From Paramecium tetraurelia (taxonomy: Eukaryota; Ciliophora; Oligohymenophorea; Peniculida; Parameciidae): DNA of 64,000 nt. Numbering within the stretch: position 1 is the stretch's first letter; each line of letters begins with the position of its first letter. This document shows positions 25,235 through 37,700 of this stretch, piece after piece. The position numbers were made by a program, and so were the translations under genes. Under the pieces are notes generated by a model. It saw only the letters and a list, made by a program, of their open reading frames with translations, ran no database searches and was not told the origin of the DNA. The stretch lies in the NCBI RefSeq assembly GCF_000165425.1, contig NW_001798982.1:9369-73368 (forward strand), in the 5' to 3' direction.

Positions 25235-26860
25235 TCAAATTTATTGGCATAGAAAACTTTGGAATTTGTAACAATCCTTAATCTTCGTTTTGTTAAGGTC
25301 AACTGGGATCGAAATAAATCTACCCATTAGATGTTCACCCTAGAAATGGTTAATATTGAGGAGACACTTACAATTCGAATAAGATCATCAGTTTCAACAT
25401 CTTCAGAAAAGTGGCCTCCAATATTTGGGTGTTTGCAAGTCCACAAAAATCCCCCATACACTCCTGCTACCACTTGTAACACAGTTGGACCAAACTTTCC
25501 ATTGAATATTTTAGAACTATCGATTTCATCCATAATACTGCCAGTCCACCAGGCTCTATTATTTTTCATAATCAAGAGAGCACCAACTTTATCCCAACCT
25601 TTCATCGAAGGGAAATTCATAGGATGAATAACTTCCATCTCTGGATGAGTATTCTCTATGGTGGCACTTGATGGTAGGTTTCTTATGAACTCCTTCGCCA
25701 ATGGATTATAATCGTAAACATAATATTGTGAGGGCGAGTATCCTGTTTCTGGATCGCTCAAATAATCTTAAATAGAATAAGCTTCGCCATGAGGAATCAG
25801 AACCCCTAAACTTAGTTAATTGTCAAAATACCTGTAATGTCTTCATTAGGCACCCAACTCTTCGCCCATATGTTCACCGATGGTATTTTCGAGACTATCG
25901 TTTTTCCATCTCTTATTGTATAACAATTTGGAATATGAGTATCTTCGTGTGAACCTCTGGCTACTTAAGCAGGGACTAGTCCTTCAGTGAGAAACCCTCT
26001 GCATGACCAGGTATTATAGAACTTAGTCTTGACATCTTTAGGGATTTCAGCCATTAACTAATTGTCAGTTTCAGAACAATGGATTGTATGTACTCCAAGC
26101 ACTTAAGCTAATTTCGAATGGTTCTTCTACTCCAGATGTCTTCTCAAATCACTTTTATTATATTCTCTTAGAGGATTCTTAAGATAGTGTTTAGCACAGT
26201 CTTCCAAACCTCTTTTTACGCAATGAGATATTACACCTGGGTTGAATCCAGTTTCAAACAATGAAGTAGGACCCTTAATTATATAATAAGATTATACTTT
26301 CTACCAGAATGGTGATTTTTTAGCATTGTCCTTGATATAACCTAATGTCAATTTATATGCTTCCTCTGCATTCTAGGGACATGAGTTGGCATCTTCGCTG
26401 TCATCCCAAACTTCCAAGGCTGTATTTAGATATCTAACTCCCTTCGAAGCACAAAGTGCCCAAATTTCTGCAAACCCAATATTAGTCGACAAATCTACTA
26501 GTGTATCTCCCTCCTTTAGGCTGATTTATATGATATTTTCTAATTACCCCATTATGTCAAGTGTTTGTGTTAGGTTATCTCTTGTTTGTTTGTAAATTAC
26601 AGTCTTAAATCTCTTCTCGTTGGGGAAAAAGGCATCATGCTTGTCAAGAATAACAATATTGGCTTCTAGCAAAAATTATAGAGGACTTTACTTGGATGTT
26701 ACTTTAATAATAGTTCTGTGAAAGCTTTTCCTATTGCCCCATATCCTAATACTCCGATTGTTTTTGGAAGATTAACTTTTTAACTAAATTGATAAAAGCC
26801 ACGATTGATCAATTACATATAAGGAATTAGAATTGTTTTATTAATGATGTATTTTTACAT
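25235..26860 (-). CDS. Homospermidine synthase, bacterial type
   Basis: Makes homospermidine from putrescine (or from putrescine and spermidine) using NAD; related to saccharopine dehydrogenase. The Rossmann motif is GVLGYGAIGKAFTELLL near the N-terminus. Later pieces match bacterial homospermidine synthases: ALEVWDDSEDANSCPQ, ETGFNPGVISHCVK, HIHCSE-like TIHCSETDNQLM, NTWSCRGFLTEGLVPAQ, the RGSHEDTHIP block, then GWDKVGALLIMKNNRAWWTG and GPTVLQVVAGVYGG. Order and spacing agree over the full length, about 510 residues. Several short introns interrupt it, including a 32-base one near 25341-25372 close to the 3' end. Introns and the ciliate code show it is resident in the genome. The family is mainly bacterial, which suggests an old acquisition. 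Saccharopine dehydrogenase itself is less likely. Confidence 0.87.
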
Positions 26861-27209
26861 TGCAAAAAATCTTTAAATTTTACCAGCCCATATATTTCAA
26901 ATACAGTAATTAAGATATTTTTAGGTATATTTATAAAATATTTTATAATGCGCATTATAAATTAATATTCAAAAGAACACATAGCAACGCTTGCAATTCT
27001 CAAGTCTAAATTTATATAATAATTGCATCCCGAATTTTCAGATAATATACTCAGGGAACAGCTTGAAATTAAAGTAATTTAAGTCGTATAATTATTGCAA
27101 ATCAACAACTGAGTTTTATCTACATCATCTTAGTACCTCAGAGTTAAACAGTAAATTATAAAATATTACAAGAAAGGAATTTAGCATTTAAATAATATTA
27201 GTAATCTAA
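26861..27209. other. Divergent intergenic region
   Basis: About 350 AT-rich bases between the start of the homospermidine synthase gene (-) and the start of the Nudix gene (+). It should hold both promoters. No motif recognised. Confidence 0.6.
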
Positions 27210-27761
27210 ATGTCAAAGTAATTTTTTGAGAGAATAGGAATAGTGTTGATAGTTGTCAGAAATAAAAATAACTAATACCTAGCCGTCCTAGAAACAAAGA
27301 ATAGAGGATGGTGGTTACCTGGAGGCAGAGTTGAACCTGGAGAGCAGTTTGAAAAGGCAGCTTTAAGAGAAACACTGGAAGAGGCAGGGATTAATGTAAC
27401 TTTGAAAGGAGTCCTCAGAGTTGAATAGGATATTGATCAACAAAATTGCTTCATGAGATTCAAGATAGTGTATTATGCAGAGCCAACTGATTAAAATCAA
27501 GTGCCTAAGAAAGTAGCAGACAAAGGTATTAAGTGATTGCAATTGATTTCAATAGAATCTGAGTTGGCTGTATGGGTGGATTACGATAAACTTCACGAAT
27601 TGGGAAAAACCAAAGAAGGTTGGAGAGGAATGGAATTAATATAATGGGCTAATTACATTGAGTAAGGAGGTGACATTATGCCATTAAGTACTGTAAGTAG
27701 GGAGGGAGCCAATGTGGAAATGGCGAAACCCTTTACCATAAAGGATCTCAAATAAAATTGA
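27210..27761 (+). CDS. Nudix hydrolase
   Basis: Hydrolyses a nucleoside diphosphate linked to another moiety, using a divalent metal. The Nudix box is complete: G39, E45, R53-E54, E57-E58, G60 in GGRVEPGEQFEKAALRETLE followed by EAGI. The preceding NRGWWLPGG is typical. A 30-base intron (GTATTAAGTG...CAATAG) lies after VADK, and the total is then exactly 174 codons. The C-terminal segment (TKEGWRGMELIQWANYIEQG) is helical and Trp-rich. There is no signal or presequence, so it is probably cytosolic. The substrate cannot be told; the short, compact form fits a housekeeping pyrophosphatase. The stop lies only 6 bases from the stop of the convergent neighbour. Confidence 0.92.
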
Positions 27762-27767
27762 TATAAT

Positions 27768-29278
27768 TCATAATGTAAAATTAAAGTCTAAATCAATAAT
27801 TTGCTGCAGTTCCTTTTCTTCAATGATTCTCACCTATTTATCCAAGGTTGTTGGATTGTAGAACTCTAGTGATGCAGGAGTATAAACAATCTTGAAGTCG
27901 GAATCAACGGTTTAATTCAACAGAAAGCCATTCTCAGAACAGGCTAATCCTTGTTATCCTGCTACGACATCATGCTGTTCTGGGATGTTCACTTTCACAG
28001 ATGCTCTCGTGGGAGTGAGAGTGATGATTTCAACGTAGCTTTTAATGAAGCTTTGGATTGGATTTTTGAAACAAAAACTGGCTAAGCACTCCAAATCAGC
28101 TATGGAGAAATGAAATTAACCGATTTATCTAACATTGTTAGAAACGACTATTGAGGGTGGTATGAAGGCGATTTGATAATAGGATTCCTCGTGATACACG
28201 ATTTTCTTTATGATTTTTTCCTTTTTGGTCAATTTGCCTGGTTGAATTGTTACTGGAAACTTTTTTTGTGGGATTACAAAGTTGGACAATTCATCTATCT
28301 CAGACATCTACATTAGAAAACAGATTACATAATTATCGATCTCTTGGAAATTGGATTGAAGTAGCTATGACATTTTTAAATTGGTCAATGGAATAGTTGC
28401 ATGTTTGTTAATGTCATCGCAATAAACGATCAATTTGGGCATCACACAAGTAAATCTACGCTGTTCCAATACGAATTCAATGTCCTTTGGTTTTTAGATT
28501 TCATCTATGAATTCGGATCCGCTTATTGCATAGACATTCAATGAAATCTTTTTGCTTTAATATGTCATATCTATTTAGGTTTAGGATAGTTACTTTCAAT
28601 CAGATAGTTTGTCAAGTCCTTTACTAATAAGAGCTTTTTGGTTTGATTCCAGTTTAAGGTCAAAGGATGGTGTTCTTTTTTCACCTTCCTCTTTCTCAAT
28701 TGCATCGGTCTATATACATATATTTAAATGACTTACGTTAATTTTGCTATGATGACATGATTGCCTTTGTTGAATGTTCTATGTATTTCTCCCAAAGGCT
28801 ACACATCGTCATTTATTATTTGTAGTAGTTATCTCTTATATTTCAATTCCTTCTCCCTCTCAGTTATAGTTTCTGGGTCCTATCTTTATCTTGAGTCAAT
28901 TTCAATCAATTTGTATACTTGAGGTTTCTTGGTCTGTTGTTATTATTATTAATTGCTTTGGGAAATCTTGGTTTTTTACGTTGTACCATTATTTTATGAT
29001 CTTCCAAACTTCTACAGTTATATTTATTTGTTGCTCTCATAGTAACCTCTAATGTCAAAATGCCATTTATACTGATCGCAAAGCACTCCAAAATTCCTTG
29101 GTACAAACTTTTAATAGTGAACTTCCACTTAAGGCTTAGTAGTAAATTCAAAATTAGGTTTTGATGTTTTCGCACTCAAATTCCTTAATTACGTGGATGT
29201 CATCAATTTCGCAGTTTTCGGTCTCATTTAGACATCCAGAAATTCACGTACAAAAGTTTCAGAAGTTTATGGTCTCAT
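27768..29278 (-). CDS. Hypothetical protein, mixed alpha/beta, basic N-terminus
   Basis: Exactly 487 codons after removing introns of 27 and 23 bases. Starts MRPQTSETFVREFLDVQMRP. The N-terminal 120 residues are basic with a Gln run (Q6) made of TAA/CAA codons. A charged helical stretch (RQDPETITEREKELKYKRQ) precedes a beta-rich middle (KKISLNVYAISGSEFIDEI). The C-terminal half again looks globular (SYVEIITLTPTRASVKVNI). No enzyme motif, membrane segment or repeat is visible. The even distribution of hydrophobics suggests a folded, possibly multi-domain protein. I cannot name a family. Confidence 0.8.
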
Positions 29279-29585
29279 ATATAAAATATGATATAAATTA
29301 TAATAATATCAAAATAATATTCTAATCTCATAACCACTATTTGTGACTGACTAGTTCTGCCGTCTCTGTAGAAACCTTACGATATTCTAACCATCTCTCC
29401 ATAATTTATAATCATTATTCAATAACATCCTATAATATTTGTTTTAAATTTATTTTCCTAAACAGATTTGAAATAATCTATGAATTTTTTGCATTTACAA
29501 AGTAAGTGCAAAATACATAAGCCATAATTTATGTTGTGTTATCTTAATTTTTCTTATATTCTTAAATACAATTCTTAATGTAAAA
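29279..29585. other. Intergenic region
   Basis: About 300 AT-rich bases between two minus-strand genes. No gene or RNA recognised. Confidence 0.6.
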
Positions 29586-32553
29586 TCAATTAAAAAACAG
29601 TATATAATTTATTTGTTTTAATTAATATGTAGAGCCATTTATTTGATGTATAAATATATTAATAAACCTATAGCAATCATAAAGTTTATCAATAATATCT
29701 TTATGATCCATTATTGCTTTAAGATACATAAGGTTGATTTTATTGGCCAGATTATGCTTTGCTCTAGAAAAATAGATAATATAATTTACTCTCATCAGAT
29801 TCAATCTTGAATTTTCATTAGCCAAAAGAGCACACTTATTCTCTAATTCAATGATTCTTCTATCCTTATCCTCTTACTATGAATACTGCTATCTAGTATC
29901 TGCTCGAGTTTATGAAATACTCTGGATTTTAGATCTTAAATCGACGATTTCCCTCTCTTGACTTCTGATCTTTTCATTTAATTAATTCAATCCATTATCA
30001 TTGTTCTAATTATTAAACTAAGAGTTTCTTTAAGAATTAGTTCCTTATTGATTTAATTAAGAACTCAACTGACTGATTTGATTCTGTAATTCCCTCTCTC
30101 TTTACTATGAAATCATTAGAGAACTCTCTAATTATTAGACCTTACCATTATTAAGTTAAGAAGTGCTTCCTTAATTAATGACACTTCCAGTAGTGACTCT
30201 TTATTCAATTACGTAGCTACTCCTACCAAGATTAGATTCATTCTAAAGTTACTCTTAGAGTTTTTGATCATCAATATTCTTCATGTAAACCTCATATTTC
30301 TTTAGTTTATTTTGTAGTGCCTTGATTTCAGCCATTAAATTCCTGATTGTCTAATCGGCAGATTTATCTCTCTAAAATTATTAATAATATTTATTTACCA
30401 AGGAATCAAACTCTTACATGATTAGAGTCTTAATTTTTTATTCTTATTCATTGACTTAATATTTCAATGATTGATTGGCTGACTCCAATTCAGCAATTAA
30501 TGTTTGATTTTTGGTACTCTATAAACTTAATTAAGTGACTTGATTTTCCAATGCTCTGATTTAATCTGCTTTTTAATTCAATTAAATTCTCAATTCATTT
30601 TTATCTTAATTTAATTTACTAAATATGATATCAAATTCTTATTTTTATTCACTAGTCAGATTCTCATATTTCTCAATCAAAGTCTTCTCAGTAGTTATCC
30701 TAGTCTCATCGACTGAATACTTGATTTACTATTTCAATCGAATCACTTACTGTTCCCAATCTCTATTAATCTATAATAATAAAGGATGATTAATTTACAC
30801 TCTATTCTCGTCTGTAATTTTCAATCATTATAGATAGATCTTCTTCCAATTCTTTCATTCTCATTGTGTAATTATTGGTTTCCTTCTCAAATCTAACCTG
30901 CAATGCTTAGAATTCTTCATTCAACAACTAATACCTTCCTTCCAATTAGATATAAGATTATGTTTTTTCATTTACATTGCTTGTAATTCTTTGATTGTCT
31001 CTGTTCAATTTAGACACATCATTTTCATAAATTCTTTTGTAATCATTAAATTCTTATTGTAATTATTCAAACTAATTTATAACAAGAGACTTCTCCTTAT
31101 TTAACTAGTTATATTGATTATTTCTAAGATCCAACTATTCTTGTTGTGATCTTAGTCTGTCAGTCAACTCTGTAATTTATTTTTAAAACACCAAAACCTC
31201 GTTATCAGTTCTCCTTTGGATTGTTTATAATTGATCGCTGAGCTGCTTTACCTTCAATTCTAGTTCAGTAATGGTTTGTTGTCTATCATTCAATTAAACT
31301 TAAAACCATGATCTTTCTTTTGAAGATAATTCGTCAGTTTTACTAATTTCTTGATTGTATCTCAGTTTTTGAGTATTAATTTCATCCTACAACTTCAAAT
31401 ATTATCTCTCTGCTCTTTCCTTATCAGAATAAATCTAATTAAGTTCATTAGTCTATTGATCAAATGATCTCGATAATTTGGTTAATTTATCTTCCAAATC
31501 TTGAACCCTATAATTCAAAGCCTATGTGTCCTTATCGTATTATTACTACAATGAGAAGTATTGATCTAATTGTTGTCTGTTCTTCTTCTCCAAATCATTA
31601 ATCTATTGTATTTTTTCGTTTAATTAGGCTTGAAATTGTTATTAATCCCTAATGATTTAAGATTCACTAGTTTTGATTGTTGATTGATAATTGTAAATTT
31701 TTGTGTTAGATTCAGATTATAGTTTATCCAATTAGACTGACAAGTTCTACTTCTCCATATTGATTGTATTGACTAAAATGGTTTATTAATCAAATTATTG
31801 TTGCAATCTTCGATATCTGTCTTCAGCATCATTGCATTACACTTTAAGCGATGAAGTGTCTTGATCGTATTTCCTCTGCAAGATTTGAAATTGATCACTC
31901 AATTATTGATATCTCTACTCCCATTATTGGATATTGACTTATTTTTCATTAACAACTAGTGATAATCGTTGGCTTTCCTTGCTGTATCTTAATTCCCCTT
32001 CCGATATTTCCTGCTTGTAATTCAATTTAGAACTACCGATTTGATCCTGTAAGGCTTGACATTGAGATGCCAAACTCACCTTGTCTCTTTGTAGTTAATT
32101 TATTTGGATGACCTAAGAATCACATTGGATTTATAATTTTTGAAGTCTGTCCTCTAAATCAAGGATCTATCGTTTACTAGCCTCATTCTGTTGAGACAAT
32201 CGAATTTGACTGGATACTTCTAAATCTGAGATTTTGGATTGCAATTGTCTAATAGTTTGATTGGCACTTCCAAAATCAGTTTGCAATGCTTCCCTCTAGA
32301 TTGTTGACCTGGCGATTTCCTACTCATAAATGATTGGTTTTTGTGAGAGATTTTTCAATTGGAATTCTAAGTCCTCAATTCGTTTTTGCAATAATCGTTT
32401 TTCTTCATCTTTGATATTCTGTGTCTGTTCTAAGACGTAATTTCTTTGCGATGTTTACAGAGTTTGGAACGTTGCTGAATGATAACTCTACTATTAAGGA
32501 TCCTAGTTGAGATTCCTTGAATATGATGCATATGATTAGGATTCACTTTTCAT
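29586..32553 (-). CDS. Long coiled-coil protein, probably cytoskeletal
   Basis: About 980 residues, almost entirely heptad-like sequence rich in Gln, Glu, Leu, Lys and Asn. Typical pieces are LNEKIQQINDLEKKNRQQLD and KQLSDQLQTIQRRTDNEV. Many Gln are TAA or TAG. A short non-coiled head (MKSESQSYASYSRNLNQDPQ) and a tail after residue 900 (RVNYIIYFSRAKHNLANKI) flank the rod. The frame is open throughout. The length is one base over a multiple of three, so at least one short intron, which I did not locate, must exist. Rods of this kind occur in basal-body, centrosomal and cortical proteins of ciliates. There is no motor, kinase or membrane domain. Confidence 0.82.
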
Positions 32554-32932
32554 TGTAAAAATATATATATATAATAAATTTTATTTTGATATAAGTAGTT
32601 AATTTTATCTATATTATTTTGATTGACCTTCAAGGTATTAGATCAATTTTGATGTCTGTATGATGATTAATATTTATGAATTTGAAATTTATTCAAGAGC
32701 TTGGATTAGCATTTTTTAGAGTATTAAAGTTCAGACCTTTGAACACGAATTGTTTAAAAGACAATCTCAAAATATAGAAAAAAAACAAGATATATTAATA
32801 GTGTTTATAAGTCTAGGATGAAGAAACTGTTGCAATTGGTGAAGAGATAAAAATGCAAGAGATTATAAACAAAATAAATGGATAGAATAGAAATCAATAA
32901 TATTTTTTATTTCAAAGATAATATTTAAATAA
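32554..32932. other. Divergent intergenic region
   Basis: About 380 AT-rich bases between the start of the coiled-coil gene (-) and the start of the second acyl carrier protein gene (+). No motif recognised. Confidence 0.6.
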
Positions 32933-33416
32933 ATGAATATGATCAGAGGATTTAGATTGTTAGCTATGAGACCTATCTATACATTTGCAGCTGATAAGAC
33001 TCCAGCTACAACTTAGGGCAAACAATAATAAGCCAAACCAATCCAAGTTTATAAGGATGGACAATTGATCACTAAGAATTATTTATAATTGAAGAAGTCA
33101 TAGGATATTGAGGGATATGTACTTACCTTGGTTAAAAACTATTACAGAACAACCAATAAAGTAATTCATGTTATATATCTTGACAGTCAGCTCTGAGTTT
33201 GGATTCTGAATTGGAATAACATGGTTTAGATAGTTTGGATTCTATTGAATTATCTATGCAAGTAATCTAGCTTACTTATAATAGATTGAAGAGGATTTAG
33301 GTTATGTAATTTCAGCTGAAACATTGCCAGTCTTGAATAAACTCAGACATTATGTCAATTACATTAAGTAGGTTGAGTAATATAAGGTAGAAAACAATGC
33401 TGCTCCATTAGCATGA
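32933..33416 (+). CDS. Second mitochondrial acyl carrier protein
   Basis: An ACP with the canonical site EQHGLDSLDSIELSMQIEED: Ser of DSL takes phosphopantetheine, and DSIELSMQIEE is very close to the NDUFAB1/mitochondrial ACP pattern. The N-terminus MNMIRGFRLLAMRPIYTFAA is a likely mitochondrial presequence. A linker rich in Gln, Lys and Pro follows, then the four-helix core. Two introns, 26 bases (GTAATTCATG...GACAG) and 23 bases (GTAATCTAGC...AATAG), leave exactly 145 codons. It starts at the first ATG; a second in-frame ATG lies two codons later. Compared with the ACP at 24105-24576, this copy is the better match to the complex I/FAS type. Confidence 0.9.
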
Positions 33417-33528
33417 TTTACATATAATCAAATGCATATTCATAATATAATAAGTTTATAACTGTACCGTAATAACTAATTGAGGCAGCAAATATTGCAA
33501 TAATTACAAATAAAAAAAAGATAATTTA

Positions 33529-34297
33529 TCAAATAACATATTTTTTCATCTGGCTGTGTAGAAACCATCCACTCTCAATTTGTTTAGTTATTGTATTGAT
33601 TTTGCACTCTATCCTTACTAATTGATTTTTGGCAACCTTAATTTTGGCACCTAATTAATTTTGTTATTTTTAGAGTGCAGAGAAGTTTTAGATTAAGATG
33701 TCAGGCTATCCAACATCTCTTTGATCTTTTTCTACTTCTAATATGAGTTTCTAGTCAATCGATCTCGCTCACCTTGATGTCTAACTATTTTTCATCTATT
33801 TACTTATTGAAGTTCTCGATTATTTTATTGTATGCAATTGAAGATTACACATTCTCAATTTTGTCTTTCAACCTTTTGTTTTCTTGAAATAACTCCCTCT
33901 CCTTTGTTTTCTTTATTACACTATGTAAAGATTTGCTTGATCTTGCTGAGTCAATTCGACCCTTTTGCGAATCTTCAATAAGGTGTCTAATTACTCTATG
34001 AAAACAATTGGTCCTCCTTAGCATTGGCCACTTTTATTAGCATTTTTGTATTTAACTTAACTATCTCTTCGTATTTCATTTGCTCTCTTTTCAAATTTGC
34101 TGACTTCCAGTTTTACTCAAGTTGCTTAACGAAGGACTATTACTGTGATAAAGACTAAATTATGTACAATAAGTTACTCTCTTCTCCAACATTGGATTAC
34201 ATTTTGCATTCTTTATTTGCTTGATATGCTTGTTGTATTCCAACCTTCTTTACAATAACAATTGGAAGTTGTTTTCCACATATTTGGGTCCCTTCAT
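33529..34297 (-). CDS. Coiled-coil protein
   Basis: About 240 residues in several exons. Starts MKGPKYVENNFQLLLQRRLE. Pieces include SQQQSFVKQLEQNWKSANLK, KTKERELFQENKRLKDKIEN and QNQLGAKIKVAKNQLVRIE, all with strong heptads. Introns of about 20 bases near 34180-34200 and 22 bases (GTGAGCGAGA...GACTAG near 33750) restore the frame; another short intron near 33970 is needed. It ends SQMKKYVI and TGA at 33529-33531. No other domain was seen. A role in cilia or basal bodies is plausible from the type of protein, not demonstrated. Confidence 0.75.
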
Positions 34298-34740
34298 TCT
34301 CAATATTAATATATGTATGCTAATTATATTATTAATATTCAAATATGCATCTAATATTCAATTACTTATCAATATAATATGACCTGATTTTATAATAAAT
34401 TATCTGAATATTGCATCGTTATTACGGTATTTCAGATTTAATAAATATCAGCTGAATTTTGAATTAAATTCCATAGAATACAATTATAGATAGATCTACA
34501 GTTTATGAATGGAAGGTTTTAAAACTAGAACATTGAAAGTTAAGTTAAAAAGAAAGTAGTCTAATTTTTAAAGAATCAAATATTCTTAAATTTCGCGGTT
34601 TTCAATTACTATTTAAATTCACATATATTGGTGTTAATTTAGGTGCTAAAATGCTTTTACCTACACAAAAGGAGATTAGAAATATATCAAGATGGACTCT
34701 AGTTATTAATTGAATTATATTTATATTTACATATATTTAT
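34298..34740. other. Intergenic region
   Basis: About 440 AT-rich bases between two minus-strand genes. Nothing recognised. Confidence 0.6.
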
Positions 34741-37700
34741 TCAAACTATATCAATTACCTTTTTAGATAGGGTAGACTTTGATTTTATAGTTGTAGATCG
34801 TTTAATTTATTTTGCTTTATATGCAGCTGCTCGCCTGGCTTCACTCATTATTGATTGCAATCTAATTTTAAAATCCGTATGATAGTTCTTAAATAAACGA
34901 ACCCATTCTTTATAGCTAAGTTCCATAGTTAATTTTGGAGGTTCAATTTTACTATAAGCCACAACTAATTTATAGGTTAGTAATTAAAAGGGATAGTTAT
35001 CTTGCTGAAATGCTTTGATCTTCTCAAAAATATTTTCTTTCAGCGCACTATCAAATATTCTAACTAAAATATAGAAAATAATATTTTCGATTACTTCTTT
35101 TGGTGTTAATCTCCCGCTTCAAAGCTAAGATACGATACTCAAGTTCATCCTTTTATTTCAGCTGTTTAACTTCATCTAAACCCAACTTTGACATGATTTT
35201 AATCCTTTCAGTCCCTATTGAAATCTTATTCTTCTGTTTGAAATCACATAGTGCTTGAAAATACTAAGAAAAAGAATGAAATATACATTTCGACATTATT
35301 GAATGTAGTCTTTTCTCTAAATCCTCTGGTATGTTTGCAACAATTCCATTTTTAGTTTAGCTTCTTCTAGATTGACTTTGTCAAGCACATTTAACAATTA
35401 AATTTCTTAATAATCAAATCTAATTCTGAAATTTTAAGGAATAATGATGTTCTCAACATATTTGGTGTATGGTAATAAAATACTATTGAAACTGGTTCTG
35501 ATTTCTTTGTCCTTCGTTTCTTCTTCTTAAGATTGAAGCAATGGAATTCTCTTTAAGATATTGGTTCTGAGAGTGTCTACTTTAAGTTTGAGTTTCTTAT
35601 TCAACAACATGTCCTTGATTAGTTATTTATTGGATTTATAAGGGTAAGATAATTGCTTCATAATTTGAATCTGTTTTTCACTAAAGAATTGCAATTGATT
35701 TAATTTCTACTCTTCTTTATCTTTGTCAATAACTAGTCCCTTGAATTCTTATTTCATATATTCATCCCATTTGAAATTTAGGTAACTCAATTACATCTTA
35801 ATAGTTTGATTGTAATATTTGCAAAATACTTGTATGTTCTTGGCAGATTTCATCAAGACGTTTAGGTTGATGCGAATCTTAAGAAATAGTTAGTTTTTTT
35901 GATAGAATAGATTTAGTTTTCGAAAGAGAGCTCTTCTTTTTTTGATTCTGATGGACATTCTAATACGAAAGATGAAGGAGAGCAGGATTTTTCTTGGTTT
36001 TTCTCCCAATTTGTTGTTAATCATTTTGATGATGTTTCTCCTTCTCACAGCCTTTTGAATGATCTTCGCTTTATTATTGGCTTAGAATAGTAGTCTCTTT
36101 TTCTGTAAACCTCGAAAGGCAGCTTCTTCAAACATTTGGCAACAAGCTTCAAAGTTGAAATACTGTAGCAATTGTATGAAAGCAAAGAATTTGGCAACTT
36201 CTTTTTTCATTTCAGTTTTCTTTTTGATTTAGAATTCAGTAGAGTTTTCTTGCAATTGCTATTAGAGTCCTTCTAATTTAGTTTTGAGTCTCTCTTCCTT
36301 CCTCAAGATGGTGTATTAGATTTTGATATTCTTTTCAACAGCCTGCAAACGATTAGATTCAATTTATTCTTCTTTTGACATCTATTCTAACTTGGTCATT
36401 TGAAATTTAGTTTTTAGCATATTGATCTTGTTTTCTCTAATTTTTCTTTTTTTCAAGTATTGTTTCCATCTTTCTTTACTGATTTCAGCCAATTCCTTTT
36501 TGACATTTTCTAATAGATTGGGATCTAATTTATCGTACTTATCATTAAATTTGATGATTTTAGGTTCACTCTATTGCTTATATGTCTTGACTTAATTCCT
36601 GGCAGTTAAAGTGGAGTGAGTCTTTTTGGTGGTTTGTTCATCCAGTAATTGCATGAGAACTTAATCCTCTGAGTTATCCTTGACTAATTAGATGTAGCGA
36701 TATTTGAGTTCATCATCATCTGTTTAAATAAGAAAGTCCAGATTGATTTCGTCTTCTTTCATGAATGATGTCATTTGGAATCTTGGCAGAATGGGCAAGT
36801 AAAGTGGATTATTATTTTCCAATTTGTTTAATTTACTTTAAACATTATCAAAAGAAATAGGAGATCGCATAGTTCTAGCAGAGAGTTCATTATTGCTGAA
36901 GAGAGAGTGGGAGATATGAGTAGAATTAAAAGTTGGTTTGATTCTGGGAGAATCCAATTTCAATTGCATCTTATGTATAAGTTCATTGGCTTTGTCATAT
37001 TCCTTATCATCTGGTTTATACAACTTGTTCTGACTGGGTGTGAGCATCTACATCAGAGTCTGTCGATTCCTTCTTTCAGTGAAATCTCGAATCAAACTAG
37101 CCTCTTCAATGAAACACTTCTTCTGTTGACTGGTGAAGGAATCCAAATTGAGATTTGGCAGTTTCTGCAATCGGCCAGAAGGAACAATCAAAACTGTACA
37201 AGTAGGTCCCATACTTGCATCAATTACCTTTAGTCCACTCAATTCAAAAGGTGTTGGTTTTTGTACTTCCTCTTCCATTTGGCCTAAACAATTGTTGTTA
37301 TTCAAGCCCCACACATACAATTGACCAATCATATCCAATGCTCCAAAATGATCATCTCCAGCAATCACCTTCACGAATGACTTATTCTTCTCTATGAGTT
37401 TAGTGGGTTGAGTTGCTTTCAGTAATTCTATTTTGAATGGACCTTTTCCCCATCCATAGATATCCCCTTTCACATCCAATGCTATACTATAATTCAATCC
37501 ACAAGCACATTGTATAATCCTGTTTGTCAGATTCTCCACAATCTTTGGCTAGACCTATTCTTACTAATCGAAATTCATGTATCCCAATTTGCCATCAGAA
37601 TGCGATCCCCAACTCCAGACTCTGCCTTCAGTATCCCATGCCAAAACATGATTCTAATTGCAAGCCAAACCAACGAAATTCTACATGATTTGTATTGGCT

